Shown: one piece after another, positions 37,127 through 46,109 of the stretch
Layout of the letters: every line of letters begins with the position of its first letter
Numbering within the stretch: position 1 is the stretch's first letter
Assembly (NCBI RefSeq): GCF_029167645.1
Contig: NZ_CP119147.1
Location: forward strand, 496,001-560,000
Direction of reading: 5' to 3'
DNA: 64,000 nt
From: Streptomyces sp. AM 2-1-1
GTDB taxonomy: Bacteria > Actinomycetota > Actinomycetes > Streptomycetales > Streptomycetaceae
Position numbers and translations under genes: made by a program
Notes under the pieces: generated by a model
The model's input: only the letters and a program-made list of their open reading frames with translations
What the model was told of the DNA's origin: nothing
Databases searched by the model: none

Positions 37127-38488
37127 ATGACCCAGACGACTCCCGCCGCCGCTCCGTCCACCCCGAAGTTCGCCCACGTCGTTCGGCGTGCGGTCGCCGA
37201 GGGCCTGCTCGGCGAGGCGCGGCCCGTCGTCGGGTTCGTCGACACCGACGGGGTGCGGGACTCGGTCGGCGCCCTGCGCGAGGCGTTCTCCGGCGCCCCG
37301 CGGGTCCTGCACACCTTCGCCGCCAAGGCGGCCGCGCTCGTCCCGGTGCTCCGTCTGCTGGCCTCGTACGGCATGGGGTGCGAGGTGGCGAGCCCCGGTG
37401 AGCTGCGTCTGGCCCTGGACGCCGGTTTCGCGCCCTCGACGATCGTGCTGGACTCCCCCGCCAAGACCCGCGAGGAGATCCGGCTGGCGCTGGCACTCGG
37501 CGTCGCCGTCAACGCCGACAACTTCGACGAGCTTCGCCGCATCGACGCACTGCGCTCGCCCGCCTCGTCGTCGGTCCTGGGCCTGAGGGTGAACCCCCAG
37601 GTCGGAGGCGGTTCGATCGGCGCGATGAGTACCGCCAGGGCCACGTCGAAGTTCGGCGTCCCGCTGCGGGACCCCGGAGTCCGCGAGGCCGTGGTGCGCG
37701 CCTTCGCCGAACGCCCCTGGCTGACCCGGCTGCACGCGCACGTCGGCTCCCAGGGCTGCCCGCTGGAGTTGATCGCGGCCGGTGTCGCGGAGACGTACCG
37801 GCTGGCCGAGGAGATCAACGAGAGCCTCGGCGAGCGCAGGGTCACCAGCCTGGACATCGGTGGCGGGCTGCCCGTCAACTTCGCGGACGACGAGGTACGG
37901 CCCACCCACCGCGACTACGTGGCGGCGCTGCGCACCGCCGTTCCGGGCCTCTTCGAGGGGCGGTACGCGCTGGTGACGGAGTTCGGCCGGTCACTGCTCG
38001 CGAAGAACGGGTTCATCGGGGCTCTGGTGGAGTACACCAAGGAGGCGGGCGGGCGGCGCATCGCCCTGACCCACGCGGGCGCGCAGACGGCGACCCGTAC
38101 GGTCCTCATGCCGGAGTCCTGGCCCCTGCGGGTGGGGGCGTTCGGACCGGACGGACTGCCCAAGGACGGGCCTGCACTCGTGCAGGACATCGCCGGCCCC
38201 TGCTGCTTCGCCGGTGACGTGGTCGCGCACGGCCGCGCACTCCCGGAACTGCGTGAGGGCGACTTCGTGGTGCTCTACGACACGGGGGCGTACTACTTCT
38301 CGGCCCCGTGGGCGTACAACAGCCTGCCGCGGCCGGCGGTGTACGGCTTCCGCACGACGGACGCGGGCGACGTGCGCTTCGCGCCGGTCCGGGACGTCCA
38401 GACGCTGGAGTCGATCGCGGCGGAGAGCGGCCTCGGTCACGCCGACGCGCTGGTGGGACTCGGCGGGGCCGACGGCGCTCCCGCCTGA
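37127..38488 (+). CDS. Fold-III PLP decarboxylase, diaminopimelate decarboxylase-like
   Basis: 453 residues. PLP lysine in HTFAAKAAALVPVLR, HVGSQG, the glycine loop LDIGGGLPVNF, TEFGRSLLAKNGF and the C-terminal CFAGDVVAH with LYDTGAYYFS. It belongs to the LysA/ornithine decarboxylase group. The primary lysine-pathway lysA is usually elsewhere with hom and thrC, so this may be a second, specialised amino-acid decarboxylase. ATG 37127 has GGAGAG upstream. It follows the PucR regulator on the same strand. Confidence 0.85.
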   Translation: MTQTTPAAAPSTPKFAHVVRRAVAEGLLGEARPVVGFVDTDGVRDSVGALREAFSGAPRVLHTFAAKAAALVPVLRLLASYGMGCEVASPGELRLALDAGFAPSTIVLDSPAKTREEIRLALALGVAVNADNFDELRRIDALRSPASSSVLGLRVNPQVGGGSIGAMSTARATSKFGVPLRDPGVREAVVRAFAERPWLTRLHAHVGSQGCPLELIAAGVAETYRLAEEINESLGERRVTSLDIGGGLPVNFADDEVRPTHRDYVAALRTAVPGLFEGRYALVTEFGRSLLAKNGFIGALVEYTKEAGGRRIALTHAGAQTATRTVLMPESWPLRVGAFGPDGLPKDGPALVQDIAGPCCFAGDVVAHGRALPELREGDFVVLYDTGAYYFSAPWAYNSLPRPAVYGFRTTDAGDVRFAPVRDVQTLESIAAESGLGHADALVGLGGADGAPA

Positions 38489-38514
38489 CTCCGCCTGCGC
38501 CCCCCGGGGCGGCC

Positions 38515-38562
38515 GGGGCCCCGGGGCCGGCCCGGTGGGTGGCCGGGCCGGGGCCCCGGGGG
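38515..38562 (+). terminator. GC-rich hairpin after decarboxylase gene
   Basis: ggggccccggggccggcccgg can pair imperfectly with ggccgggccggggcccc across a short loop; it sits between convergent genes. Confidence 0.5.
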
Positions 38563-38579
38563 GGCCGCTCAGCCGGTGG

Positions 38580-38795
38580 TCAGCCTGCGGGCTGAGGGGA
38601 CGGCTCGGGTTCCGGTACGGGGTCGGGGCCCGGTGCCGGCGGCTGCGGAATCGGGTCGGGGGTCGGGCCCGGCGGCACGGGTCCGGGCGTCGGCGGCACC
38701 GGCGGCGGAGTCGGCACCGGGGCCGGCGGGCCGGGCACCGGCGCAGGGCTCGGCACGGGCGACGGACGGACGGGATCGGGGTACGGCTGGGTCAT
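38580..38795 (-). CDS. 71-residue proline-rich protein
   Basis: ATG 38795 has GGGAGGG 5-6 nt upstream. The product begins MTQPYPDPVRPSPVPSPAPV and continues with repeated PxP units, roughly two of five residues being proline, ending in an acidic EPEPSPQPAG. No signal peptide or membrane segment. Similar short Pro-rich ORFs are found in Streptomyces, but no function is known. Convergent with the decarboxylase gene; panD is 134 nt upstream on the same strand. Confidence 0.6.
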   Translation of the reverse strand: MTQPYPDPVRPSPVPSPAPVPGPPAPVPTPPPVPPTPGPVPPGPTPDPIPQPPAPGPDPVPEPEPSPQPAG

Positions 38796-38929
38796 CGCGA
38801 CCCTCCCATGGTGCGAACGGTACGAGTGGGGCTCATCCCCACCGTCTCCCGCTGCGGCTTCCCTCGCCTGCCGGGCCCACACCTGACGCGCCCGATCCGT
38901 CCCCTTACGGGCACACCCGACGAGATGGG

Positions 38930-39355
38930 TCAGCGGGCGGACGGAACCGCGTGCGGGCTGCGCTCGGTGGCGGTCCCGGGTACCGGCGCGGAGGCGTCAC
39001 TCCCCAGCTCGACGATCCGGTTGTCCGCGTCCACGTGCACCACGCTCGGGACGAGGGTGCGCGCCTCCTCGTCACTGACCTGCGCGTAGCTGATCAGGAT
39101 CACCAGATCACCGGGGTGCACCAGGTGCGCGGCGGCGCCGTTGATCCCGATGACACCGGAGCCGCGCTCGCCCTCGATGACGTAGGTCTCCAGGCGGGCA
39201 CCGTTGGTGATGTCGACGATGTGAACCAGCTCACCGGGGAGAAGATCGGCGGCTTCCATCAGCTCGGCGTCGATCGTGACCGACCCCACGTAGTGCAGGT
39301 CGGCCTGAGTCACGGTGGCGCGGTGAATCTTGGACTTGAACATGGTGCGTATCAT
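38930..39355 (-). CDS. panD: Aspartate 1-decarboxylase precursor
   Basis: 141 residues from ATG 39355 (AGGAG upstream). [20 protein letters not shown] and [13 protein letters not shown] are the family start; Gly24-Ser25 is the self-cleavage site that creates the pyruvoyl group. [11 protein letters not shown] and [19 protein letters not shown] follow. It makes beta-alanine for pantothenate. The last roughly 25 residues are a variable tail. It marks the left border of the decayed island. Confidence 0.96.
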   Translation of the reverse strand: MIRTMFKSKIHRATVTQADLHYVGSVTIDAELMEAADLLPGELVHIVDITNGARLETYVIEGERGSGVIGINGAAAHLVHPGDLVILISYAQVSDEEARTLVPSVVHVDADNRIVELGSDASAPVPGTATERSPHAVPSAR

Positions 39356-39467
39356 CGACGTACTCCTGGACGTAGGCTCCCTGCCTGCGTTTTTGCAGGT
39401 CAAGTGCTGTCTGCACAGACTACAACGATTCGCATGCCCGGGCAGCACTCCGCGGGTTTTCCAGGAC

Positions 39468-39908
39468 TCATGCTGACCACTCGCCGACCCGGCTGACACC
39501 CCGTCGGAGAACAGCAGAGGGCTTCGCCCGCTCTGGGCGGTTCCTGATTCTTTGCGAGGATCCGCCCCCGGCGTCCGCGTGGGCGCTTACCACTATGGCG
39601 CGGTCGACGGCAGAGATCCCCGCGCCCACTCCGACGGGGAGACCGGTCGGGTCGCCCAGGCGCTGCACTCGATTCTCCGGATCCGCATCCAGAGGTCTGG
39701 GATCCGGTTGCATCTGCATGCCGGGCGCGTAGATCATTCCGCTGCCCGCACGACCCAGCCGCCTCAGCTGGGCATCGGTCGCTCCGTACGTCGGAACGAG
39801 GACCGTGTGCATTCCGGCCGCGCGAGCTTCCGTCAGCCACGCCTCGATCGCGTCGGGCGGGACATCGGGGCCGATGGCCCCGCCGCGCGCGTGTCCCGCA
39901 CGTGCGCA
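39468..39908 (-). pseudogene. Tryptophan synthase alpha-like remnant
   Basis: A frame without a normal start reads IGPDVPPDAIEAWLTEARAA, then VLVPTYGATDAQLRRLGRAG, GMIYAPGMQM, and TGLPVGVGAGISAVDRA. This corresponds to the second half of a TrpA TIM barrel. An in-frame stop at 39909-39911 precedes it, and after GISAVDRA the homology dissolves. The N-terminal half is missing, so it is not functional. Confidence 0.6.
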
Positions 39909-40049
39909 TCACCTGGGTTCCGGACCAAACCCTGCGCATGGTTTGATCTTCTCCATCGTTCAGGTCGGCCGACGAGATGACAACGGCCCGGCGGTGTGCG
40001 CACCGCCAGTGCGGACGGCGCGGACTACGCACGCGAGGGGGATGCCAGG

Positions 40050-40826
40050 TGCAGAGGAAGTCATGCCCGGAGCGCGAGCACCAGCGGCTGATGGAGCACT
40101 ACCGCAAGCAGCGCACTCGCGCGGACCTCGGTCCGGAGTCCTGGTCCCAGGCCGACGGCCGGGGCCTCAAGGAGTCCGACCGGGTGCGGCAGGCCGACGT
40201 CAACTGGGCGCTCAGAGCCGGGGCGGGCACCTTCCAGAAGGTCGTGAGCGGGGGGTACGCCCTTCCTCCGAGTTCCACACGGCCATCGCGCAGCTGCTCC
40301 GCTTCAGCGCGCACCACACTCTGATCGGCCACCTGGACCTTTCGGGACCGAGCCGGCGCTGCTCTACGCACCGCCCTCCCCGCACGTGAGCCGTGTCGTC
40401 GGGAGCCGGCGCGAGATCGCTTGCGATCACGCCGGACGGCCGTGTGATCGCCTCCCACCTTGCCTTCGCAGCGCTGTTTCCCTCCGGTGAGCCGCCCGTC
40501 AACCTCTGGCGCTGGTCCCTGTTCGCCCCCGACGCGCCAGAGGTCTTGATCGGCTGGGAGAGCCGATGGGCCCCTCGTCTGCTGACCGACCTCAAGCTTG
40601 CCTGCTTCCTGACCCCGCAGGACACCGCGATGCGCCACCTGCACGCCCGGAGCACGCACGACCCCCGGCTGGAGCGCAGATCGAGCGGTCCGGTGCGGGA
40701 ATCGGCGGCGCCCCTCTGCCGCTGCGCCCGCCACCCAGTGAGGGGAGAGGGGGAGCGCACGTCCCGGCCTCGCGTGGGGCCGGCGCGAGTTTCCCGACCG
40801 TCGTCTTCGAGCCCCACAACCGATAG
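40050..40826 (+). pseudogene. MmyB-like XRE regulator, several frameshifts
   Basis: Pieces in different frames line up in order: SDRVRQADVNWALRAGAGTF (about 40165-40240), PSSEFHTAIAQLLRFSAHHT (about 40270-40325), TEPALLYAPPSPH (about 40350), then FAALFPSGEPPVNLWRWSLF with PEVLIGWESRWAPRLLTDLK (40460-40600), then AQIERSGAGIGGAP to FPTVVFEPHNR ending at 40826. This is the Streptomyces family of HTH regulators with a C-terminal MmyB-like ligand domain. At least three frame changes are needed, and the N-terminal HTH is poorly preserved. Confidence 0.6.
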
Positions 40827-40837
40827 GCAGGCCGCCC

Positions 40838-41470
40838 ATGTTGATTCTCGTACCGGAAGAGCCTGTCTTCATCACCCGATTCCTGGGCATCGAGGAACCA
40901 CTTCTCCACAGCCTCTACTACTTCTACCTTCGTGATCTGTCGCCCGATGAAGCGGAGGTGATCCTCCGTGCGTACGAAAGCTGGGGAGAAATACAGAAGA
41001 GGATTCCCGCTCCCTTGCGGTGGCAGACCTTGTCCGCTTCCGTGCAGGCCCCGCCGCGCCAGGAGCCGGAGGGGTACCGGCTCCACAGTCCCACTGGGAA
41101 GCGACTGGTCAGCCTGCATGCCGTAGAGGTGAGCGGCGAGCAGATCTGCTGGCTGGAAGCGTGCCACCGTCTCCTGGAAGAGGCTGAGAAAGCGAGGTTC
41201 GGGGCCCTGGCCGGCGCGCTCGGGGAAATCAGGGAGCATGGCACGAACCTGGTCGAGAACTTCCGGCGGGCCCTGAACGTCTTACGGATTCACGCCCCTC
41301 CGAAACTGCTGGCATCGCTCAAGCAGGCCGCACCGCATGGTCCTTTTCTGGATATCTCCCTGGACGGGGACCAGCAGGCCGAGTATGCGACCTACCGTGA
41401 TCAGGTCGTGTTCGTGCTGAGTTCCGGTGACTGGTTCGCCTCCACCATGCACCGGGCCCTCTATCTGTGA
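40838..41470 (+). CDS. Hypothetical protein, 210 residues
   Basis: ATG 40838 lies 12 nt after the dead regulator. The product (MLILVPEEPVFITRFLGIEE at the start) has no signal, membrane segment or motif that I know; it contains a helical middle (CWLEACHRLLEEAEKARFGA) and ends VLSSGDWFASTMHRALYL. Its base composition is less GC-rich than the neighbours, in line with an acquired gene. The close spacing suggests it was once co-transcribed with the regulator. Function cannot be given. Confidence 0.65.
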   Translation: MLILVPEEPVFITRFLGIEEPLLHSLYYFYLRDLSPDEAEVILRAYESWGEIQKRIPAPLRWQTLSASVQAPPRQEPEGYRLHSPTGKRLVSLHAVEVSGEQICWLEACHRLLEEAEKARFGALAGALGEIREHGTNLVENFRRALNVLRIHAPPKLLASLKQAAPHGPFLDISLDGDQQAEYATYRDQVVFVLSSGDWFASTMHRALYL

Positions 41471-41533
41471 TCCCCGCCCCCTGACCGCCGCCCCCGCGCG
41501 GCGGCCGGAGACGGTCCGCTCCCGATGGCCTGG

Positions 41534-43318
41534 TCAGGGAGCGAGCATGAGCATGGGGTGCTGTTCCAGCAGCGCCTCGGAGACGGCGAAGCCGCCGGTG
41601 AGGCTCAGCGCGTGCGGTTCCAGCTCCGCGAGGACATGGTCGACGGCGTCGGGGAGTTCCTCGACCTGCGCGGCCGTCAACCGCCCGCGGGCCAGGAGGT
41701 CCCCACTGTGCGCGGCGAGGTGGCGGAGGGCGAACAGCCCGTGCAGTGCGCGCAGGAGGTCGCCGGACGGGCCGGGGGGAGCCTGCCCGGCGGCGGTCAG
41801 CAGGGCTTCCCCGGCGAGGCGGTGGACGTGCGCGTCAGCGAGCGCCACGGCCGGGGTGACCGTCGCGTTCCAGCGGGCCAGGGGGGAGGCGGCCCGTCGG
41901 CGAAGACGTTCCTTCGCCCGGGAGTGCGCAATGCGCTCGACGTCGGCCATGAGGTCCTGGAGGTACTGGGGATCGGCGAGGTCGCGGTCCTCGGGCGCGG
42001 TCTCGCTCTCCGGCTTCAGCTCGACACCGCCGAGCAGCATCTCGCCCCCGGCCTTCTCCATGATGACGCGGTTGTCCCCCTCGGCCGTGATCGCACCTTC
42101 GATCGACGCGAGCTGCATCGCTATGCCGTTGACCAGGGCCAGCCCCTGGGCGCCGCAGCGCTCCCGGCACTCGGTCATCACCTCGCGGGCCCGCCAGGTG
42201 ATCCAGGCCTTGCTGATCGCCGTCAGCCGCTCGTACGCCTCCCGGTCATCACCGGCCGTGAGACCCCACTGCTGGACGACCGAGCGCTGGAGCAACGTGG
42301 CGGCGTAGGTCGTCGCCACGGCGTCGAGCAGGGAGGCGTGATGGCCCCGGTGGGCGATCAGCGGTACCCGCTGACCGTTGGTCATACCCGACGTGATCCG
42401 GGTGTGGGCATAGCGCATGGACACGTCGACGGCGTGGCGCATGACTCCCAGGCTGTGGGCGGTCATGCAGAGCTTGCCCATGGTGACGCGGCCGATGGAC
42501 TGGAGGAAGCGCCGGCGGGGGCTTCCGAGGGAGCTGGTGAACACCCCGTCGGTGGTGAGTCGGCCGTGATCGCCCTGGAGGAGGGCATCGAACGGAAGGC
42601 GGACGTCGCGGAACGTCGTGGCGCAGTGGTCGACGGGGCTGCTTGCCGTCTGGGGCAGCGCACGCACCTCGACACCCGGCAGGGGACGGCCGGTGGAGTC
42701 GCTCAGCGGGGTCAGGAACAGGAAGACGCCGTGGTCGGATCCGTCGATGATCAGGCGCGCGGCCACGACGGCGCTCTTGGCGCCCCCGGCCGCGCTCGTG
42801 TTGGGCATGAACTTGGCCGCGGCGGGAGTGGGGGTGGTGAGCACGAAGCCCTTGGACGCCCGGTCGAATGTCGCGGTCGTCTCCATATGCACGGCGTCAT
42901 TGCCATGGGCAACCTCCGTACACAGGAACGTGCCGATGCGGTCGGCGTCCACGTACTCGCTCAGGTCACGGCCGGTCGGGTCGTGGTCCGCCAGGCTGCC
43001 CAGGAAGAGGTTGTAGTGGATCGCCACGATGGTCGCCATGCCCGGGTCGACCACGCCTGCCCACTCGTGTATCGCGGTGAGCTCGACCGGGTCGTCCGCG
43101 AGGCCTTGCGGATCGCGCACCGCATCGTTGACCAGCCGCAGGCGCCGGTAGCTCAGCTCTATTCGTTCCCGGTGGGTGAGGCCTTCCTGGAAATGGAACG
43201 TGTCGCTGCTGAAGAGGCTTCTCCACCGCTCGTGGGTCGTTTTCAGCCCGCCGGAGAACAACACCTCGGCAAGCTGGGAGGAAATGACGGCGGTGTCCGG
43301 AATCTGAGAGTCAGTCAC
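41534..43318 (-). CDS. Acyl-CoA oxidase/dehydrogenase family protein
   Basis: 594 residues, long like acyl-CoA oxidases (classical dehydrogenases are about 380). Flavin-site region FLCTEVAHGNDAVHMETTAT, middle beta-domain (GVFLFLTPL), FRDVRLPFDALL, helical FAD/dimer region RCGAQGLALVNGI with EGAITAEGDNRVIMEKAGG, and a C-terminal ACOX-like helical domain. The annotated GTG has a GGAG directly against it, so the true start is uncertain. In S. avermitilis the acyl-CoA oxidase Aco makes the avenolide signal; this protein has that general architecture, but no receptor or cyp17-like gene is beside it, so a signalling role is speculation. Confidence 0.8.
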   Translation of the reverse strand: MTDSQIPDTAVISSQLAEVLFSGGLKTTHERWRSLFSSDTFHFQEGLTHRERIELSYRRLRLVNDAVRDPQGLADDPVELTAIHEWAGVVDPGMATIVAIHYNLFLGSLADHDPTGRDLSEYVDADRIGTFLCTEVAHGNDAVHMETTATFDRASKGFVLTTPTPAAAKFMPNTSAAGGAKSAVVAARLIIDGSDHGVFLFLTPLSDSTGRPLPGVEVRALPQTASSPVDHCATTFRDVRLPFDALLQGDHGRLTTDGVFTSSLGSPRRRFLQSIGRVTMGKLCMTAHSLGVMRHAVDVSMRYAHTRITSGMTNGQRVPLIAHRGHHASLLDAVATTYAATLLQRSVVQQWGLTAGDDREAYERLTAISKAWITWRAREVMTECRERCGAQGLALVNGIAMQLASIEGAITAEGDNRVIMEKAGGEMLLGGVELKPESETAPEDRDLADPQYLQDLMADVERIAHSRAKERLRRRAASPLARWNATVTPAVALADAHVHRLAGEALLTAAGQAPPGPSGDLLRALHGLFALRHLAAHSGDLLARGRLTAAQVEELPDAVDHVLAELEPHALSLTGGFAVSEALLEQHPMLMLAP

Positions 43319-43451
43319 CTCCGAAAGCTAGCCCGACTGATCAATTCTGCGGGAGTGATGATCAACACGATTACCAGGGGCCGGACAGCGGTAGATGCCC
43401 CGTCGAGGCCAGTCCTTCTCGCCCCCGACCCGGCGGATCGGTGGGTCAGCC

Positions 43452-43941
43452 TCAGGGGAGCCGGTCCCAGGCCCTGGCGGTGACGGTCCCGTAGAGGCGG
43501 GTTGTGGTCACCGTCTGAATGCCGGGGGTGTTCCGAGTTTCCGGGTCACCGAAGACGAGCTCGCCGCCGTGGCAGGGTGGGCGGCCCAGGACACCGGGCT
43601 CGCGGGGTGGAACCGCACGGCGTAGCACGCGGTCCGAGCGCATCCGGCCCAGTACCCGCACCGGCAGGTCCTTCAGCAGGAACGCCAGCCGGGGCACGTC
43701 GTATCCAGCGTCCACCACGATCCGGATCTCCGGGTCGGTGTCATTCCACTGGCCGGCCGCGACCAGCCGCCCGACGGCCAGAACGAGCCGGCCGTCCGCC
43801 GTCCGCGCACAACACCGCGTCCACGAGTTCGAACAAGCCCTCCGCACGCCTGGTCAGACAGGAGCAGAACTCACCCCGGAAGCGCGACAGTCCTGCAATC
43901 GGATCCTGCCGGACGACGTGATACGACAGACTCATCCTCAC
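43452..43941 (-). pseudogene. Transposase remnant (NF041680/IS701-like) with internal deletion
   Basis: The N-terminal piece (43741-43941) reads FRGEFCSCLTRRAEGLFELV. In the next frame, ADGRLVLAV is joined directly to LVAAGQWNDTDPEIRIVVDA and GYDVPRLAFLLKDLPVRVLG. Compared with the usual DDE transposase of this family, a large central block is missing and the reading frame is broken. It is not active. Confidence 0.7.
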
Positions 43942-44000
43942 GGCCTTCGTGCTGAGCGTTGTGTGTTCCTTGGTCGGATCACATGCTCAGCCGAAGGCCG
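43941..44000. repeat. Inverted repeat next to transposase remnant
   Basis: CGGCCTTCG-t-GCTGAG (43941-43956) pairs with CTCAGC-CGAAGGCCG (43986-44000) with a 29-nt loop. It could be a transposon-end or regulatory hairpin. Confidence 0.5.
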
Positions 44001-44122
44001 CCCGCACGCAGGGCAGTTATCAGTCCGAGTGATCAAGTACGACGAGCCGTCCGACCCGAGGTCAAAGATCAACCCGGGCCGTGGATCGAAAGTGGATTGT
44101 GGGCTGTGAATGATCACGGTTC

Positions 44123-45000
44123 ATGGGGCGGGGAGATCTCACGGACGAGCAGTGGGCGGTGCTGAAGCCGTTGGTGCCGAAAGGTGCCAGGGCGGGGCGG
44201 CCGCCGGTCTGGCCTCGTCGGCAGTTGATCGACGGCATACGGGCTCGGATCCGGACCGGCGTTCCGTGGGGGGACGTGCCCGTCGCGTACGGGCCGTGGG
44301 GCCGGATCTACGACCTGTTCCGCCGATGACAGCGGAACGGCACCTGGCACCGGATCCTCACCCGGCTCCAGGCCCTGACCGACGCGAAAGGCGCGATCAC
44401 GTGGGACCTGAGCGTCGACTCCAGGGTCTGCCGCGCCCATCAGCATGCGGGCGGGGCCCGGAAGCAGGGCGACCTGCAGAAGGAGCCGCCGGGCGGCTGG
44501 TGTGCCGAGCCTGGTGATCACGGGCTGGGACGCTCGCGCGGCGGGTTCACAACCAAGCTGCACTTGGCCGTGGAGCAGGGCCAGAAGCCCATGTCGATCG
44601 TGGTGACGGCAGGGCAGTGCGGGGACTCGCCGCAGTTCGAATCCGTGCTGGAGAAGGTCTGCGCGCCCCGGATCGGGCCGGGCCGACCACGCGTCCGCCC
44701 CGACCGCGTGCGGGGCCGACAAGGCGTACGCCTCCCGCGAGAACCGCGCCTACCTGCGCCGCCGCGGGATCCGCTGCACCATCCTGGACAAGGCCGACCA
44801 AGCCCGCAATTGCCAGAAGTTCGGCTCCCGCGGCAGCCGGCCGCCGCGCTTCGGTCCGGCCGACTACCGCGAGCGTCACGCGGTTGAGTGCGGGATCAAC
44901 CGCCCCAGCAGGAACCGCGCTGTCGCCACGCGCTACGACAAACTGGCGGTCCGCTTCGAGGCGACTGTGCTGGTCGCAGCGAACAACGAATGGCTATGAC
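44123..45000 (+). pseudogene. IS5-family transposase, nonsense and frameshift
   Basis: The frame opens with MGRGDLTDEQWAVLKPLVPK and RTGVPWGDVPVAYGPW, then hits TGA at 44327 where the family has Trp (FRR-stop-QRNGTWHRIL). The same frame resumes through SVDSRVCRAHQHAGGARKQG and GDHGLGRSRGGFTTKLHLAV, then shifts near 44700. A new frame gives ADKAYASRENRAYLRRRGI to YDKLAVRFEATVLVAANNEW and a stop at 45000. Two lesions inactivate it. Its last codons overlap the end of the convergent lipoprotein gene. Confidence 0.8.
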
Positions 45001-45503
45001 TCTCCCTCGCGCGTCATGACGTAGGTGTTCCCGATGTCGGGATCGCCGTAGAAGAAGAACAGCTTCAACTCGTCGTTCTTATCGCGGTCCACGTAGAAGG
45101 ACCATGCGTATGTCGACGGTGGTTCAGGAGTCGAGGCGTCAGCGGTCGGCGAGGGGGAACGGCTCTCCACTCGGGTCCGGGCGGTCAGCGCGAGTCGGAC
45201 GACCTGTCCGCCGTCGTTGTCGGTAAGTTGCCAGGCGCCCTTACCGGAGAGGCGCCAGCCGTCATCGAAGTCGAAGTCCTGTCCGTCGAGCTCTTCGAGA
45301 AGAGCAGTCCCGTCTTTGCGAAGCACCACGCGGGTCCCCTCGACGTTTTCCCAGCCCCCGTAGACCTCGGCCGCCGTGGCGTCGTGAAGGCCCGTTCCCT
45401 CGTAGTACTGGTAGGGGCCGGCGCACGCAGTCAGAGCAGCCAGAACCACCATCGACCCACCGAGGGTCGCCCCACACGCACGCAGCCTGCTTCCGCCCGC
45501 CAC
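44994..45503 (-). CDS. Putative lipoprotein, 169 residues
   Basis: GTG 45503 behind GGGAGG. Lipobox LTAC near residue 27, then AGPYQYYEGTGLHDATAAEV, YGGWENVEGTRVVLRKDGTA, a beta-rich domain with GWRLSGKGAWQLTDN, and WSFYVDRDKNDELKLFFFYG near the end. No known domain. The stop codon at 44994-44996 falls within the last codons of the IS5 transposase, so the C-terminus may have been set by the insertion. A palindromic operator lies about 75 bp upstream. Confidence 0.75.
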   Translation of the reverse strand: MAGGSRLRACGATLGGSMVVLAALTACAGPYQYYEGTGLHDATAAEVYGGWENVEGTRVVLRKDGTALLEELDGQDFDFDDGWRLSGKGAWQLTDNDGGQVVRLALTARTRVESRSPSPTADASTPEPPSTYAWSFYVDRDKNDELKLFFFYGDPDIGNTYVMTREGES

Positions 45504-45575
45504 CAGGACCTCCCACCCTCAGCCCGCATCGTCCAACCGATAGGAGTGGGCCGGGGAGAGATACCTTGCCAGACT

Positions 45576-45593
45576 AGTTGAACGTGTTCAACT
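45576..45593. promoter_or_regulatory. 18-bp palindromic operator
   Basis: AGTTGAACGTGTTCAACT, perfect 8+2+8 palindrome upstream of the lipoprotein gene. It shares TTGAAC-N2-GTTCAA with the site at 2911-2926 and is typical of TetR-family operators. Confidence 0.6.
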
Positions 45594-45809
45594 CTGGGGC
45601 TGGAGGGGTGACGCGTAGACGCGTACGACCCCGGCTCGTACATCCAGCGCCGCCCGCAGCCACCGATGAGCACCGCGAACAGCGTTTTCGACACACGGCC
45701 TACTCGCACTCGAACACCGCTTTCCTGTTCGTGCCTCGCTCGCCGACCCTCGACACCCTCCGTCTGGGCGGGCTCGTGGTGGCTGTGTCGTCCACTGCGG
45801 GTTTCAGGT

Positions 45810-46075
45810 CGGGTAACGGCGGCTCGCCTTGTGCTACGGCGCGGTGCCAGGAGTGCCGTCGCCGCGACGCCCGCGGCGACGAGGGCAAGGAGGCGGTGGC
45901 CGCGATGAGGGAAGCCGCTTCGTGCAGGGGCCAGGTCCAGGAGAAGGGACGTCGTCCGGGGCCGAGGCCGATGAGTGCACAGAGCGCCGGCACGAGCGCG
46001 ATGGTGACAGGGGCGTGGGTACATGCGGCCGACGAGGTATGGGGCGATGAGCCCGATGCCCAGGCATCCGGTGGA
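45810..46075 (-). pseudogene. Membrane protein relic in three frames
   Basis: Reading the minus strand, LGIGLIAPYLVGRMYP, then APVTIALVPALCALIGLGPG and WPLHEAASLIAA, then LLALVAAGVAATALLAPRRS occur consecutively in different frames. Joined, they form three hydrophobic helices. The relic is too short to assign a family. Confidence 0.4.
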
Positions 46076-46109
46076 AGTTCCTTGCTGGGGCGAGGGAGGG
46101 GCCTCTGGT

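Noticed and set aside
39468..39908. Functional second tryptophan synthase alpha
   Set aside because: N-terminal half missing, stop codon just upstream and loss of homology at the end.
41525..43483. 652-codon plus-strand frame over the acyl-CoA oxidase
   Set aside because: Antisense shadow; the minus frame has flavoprotein motifs.
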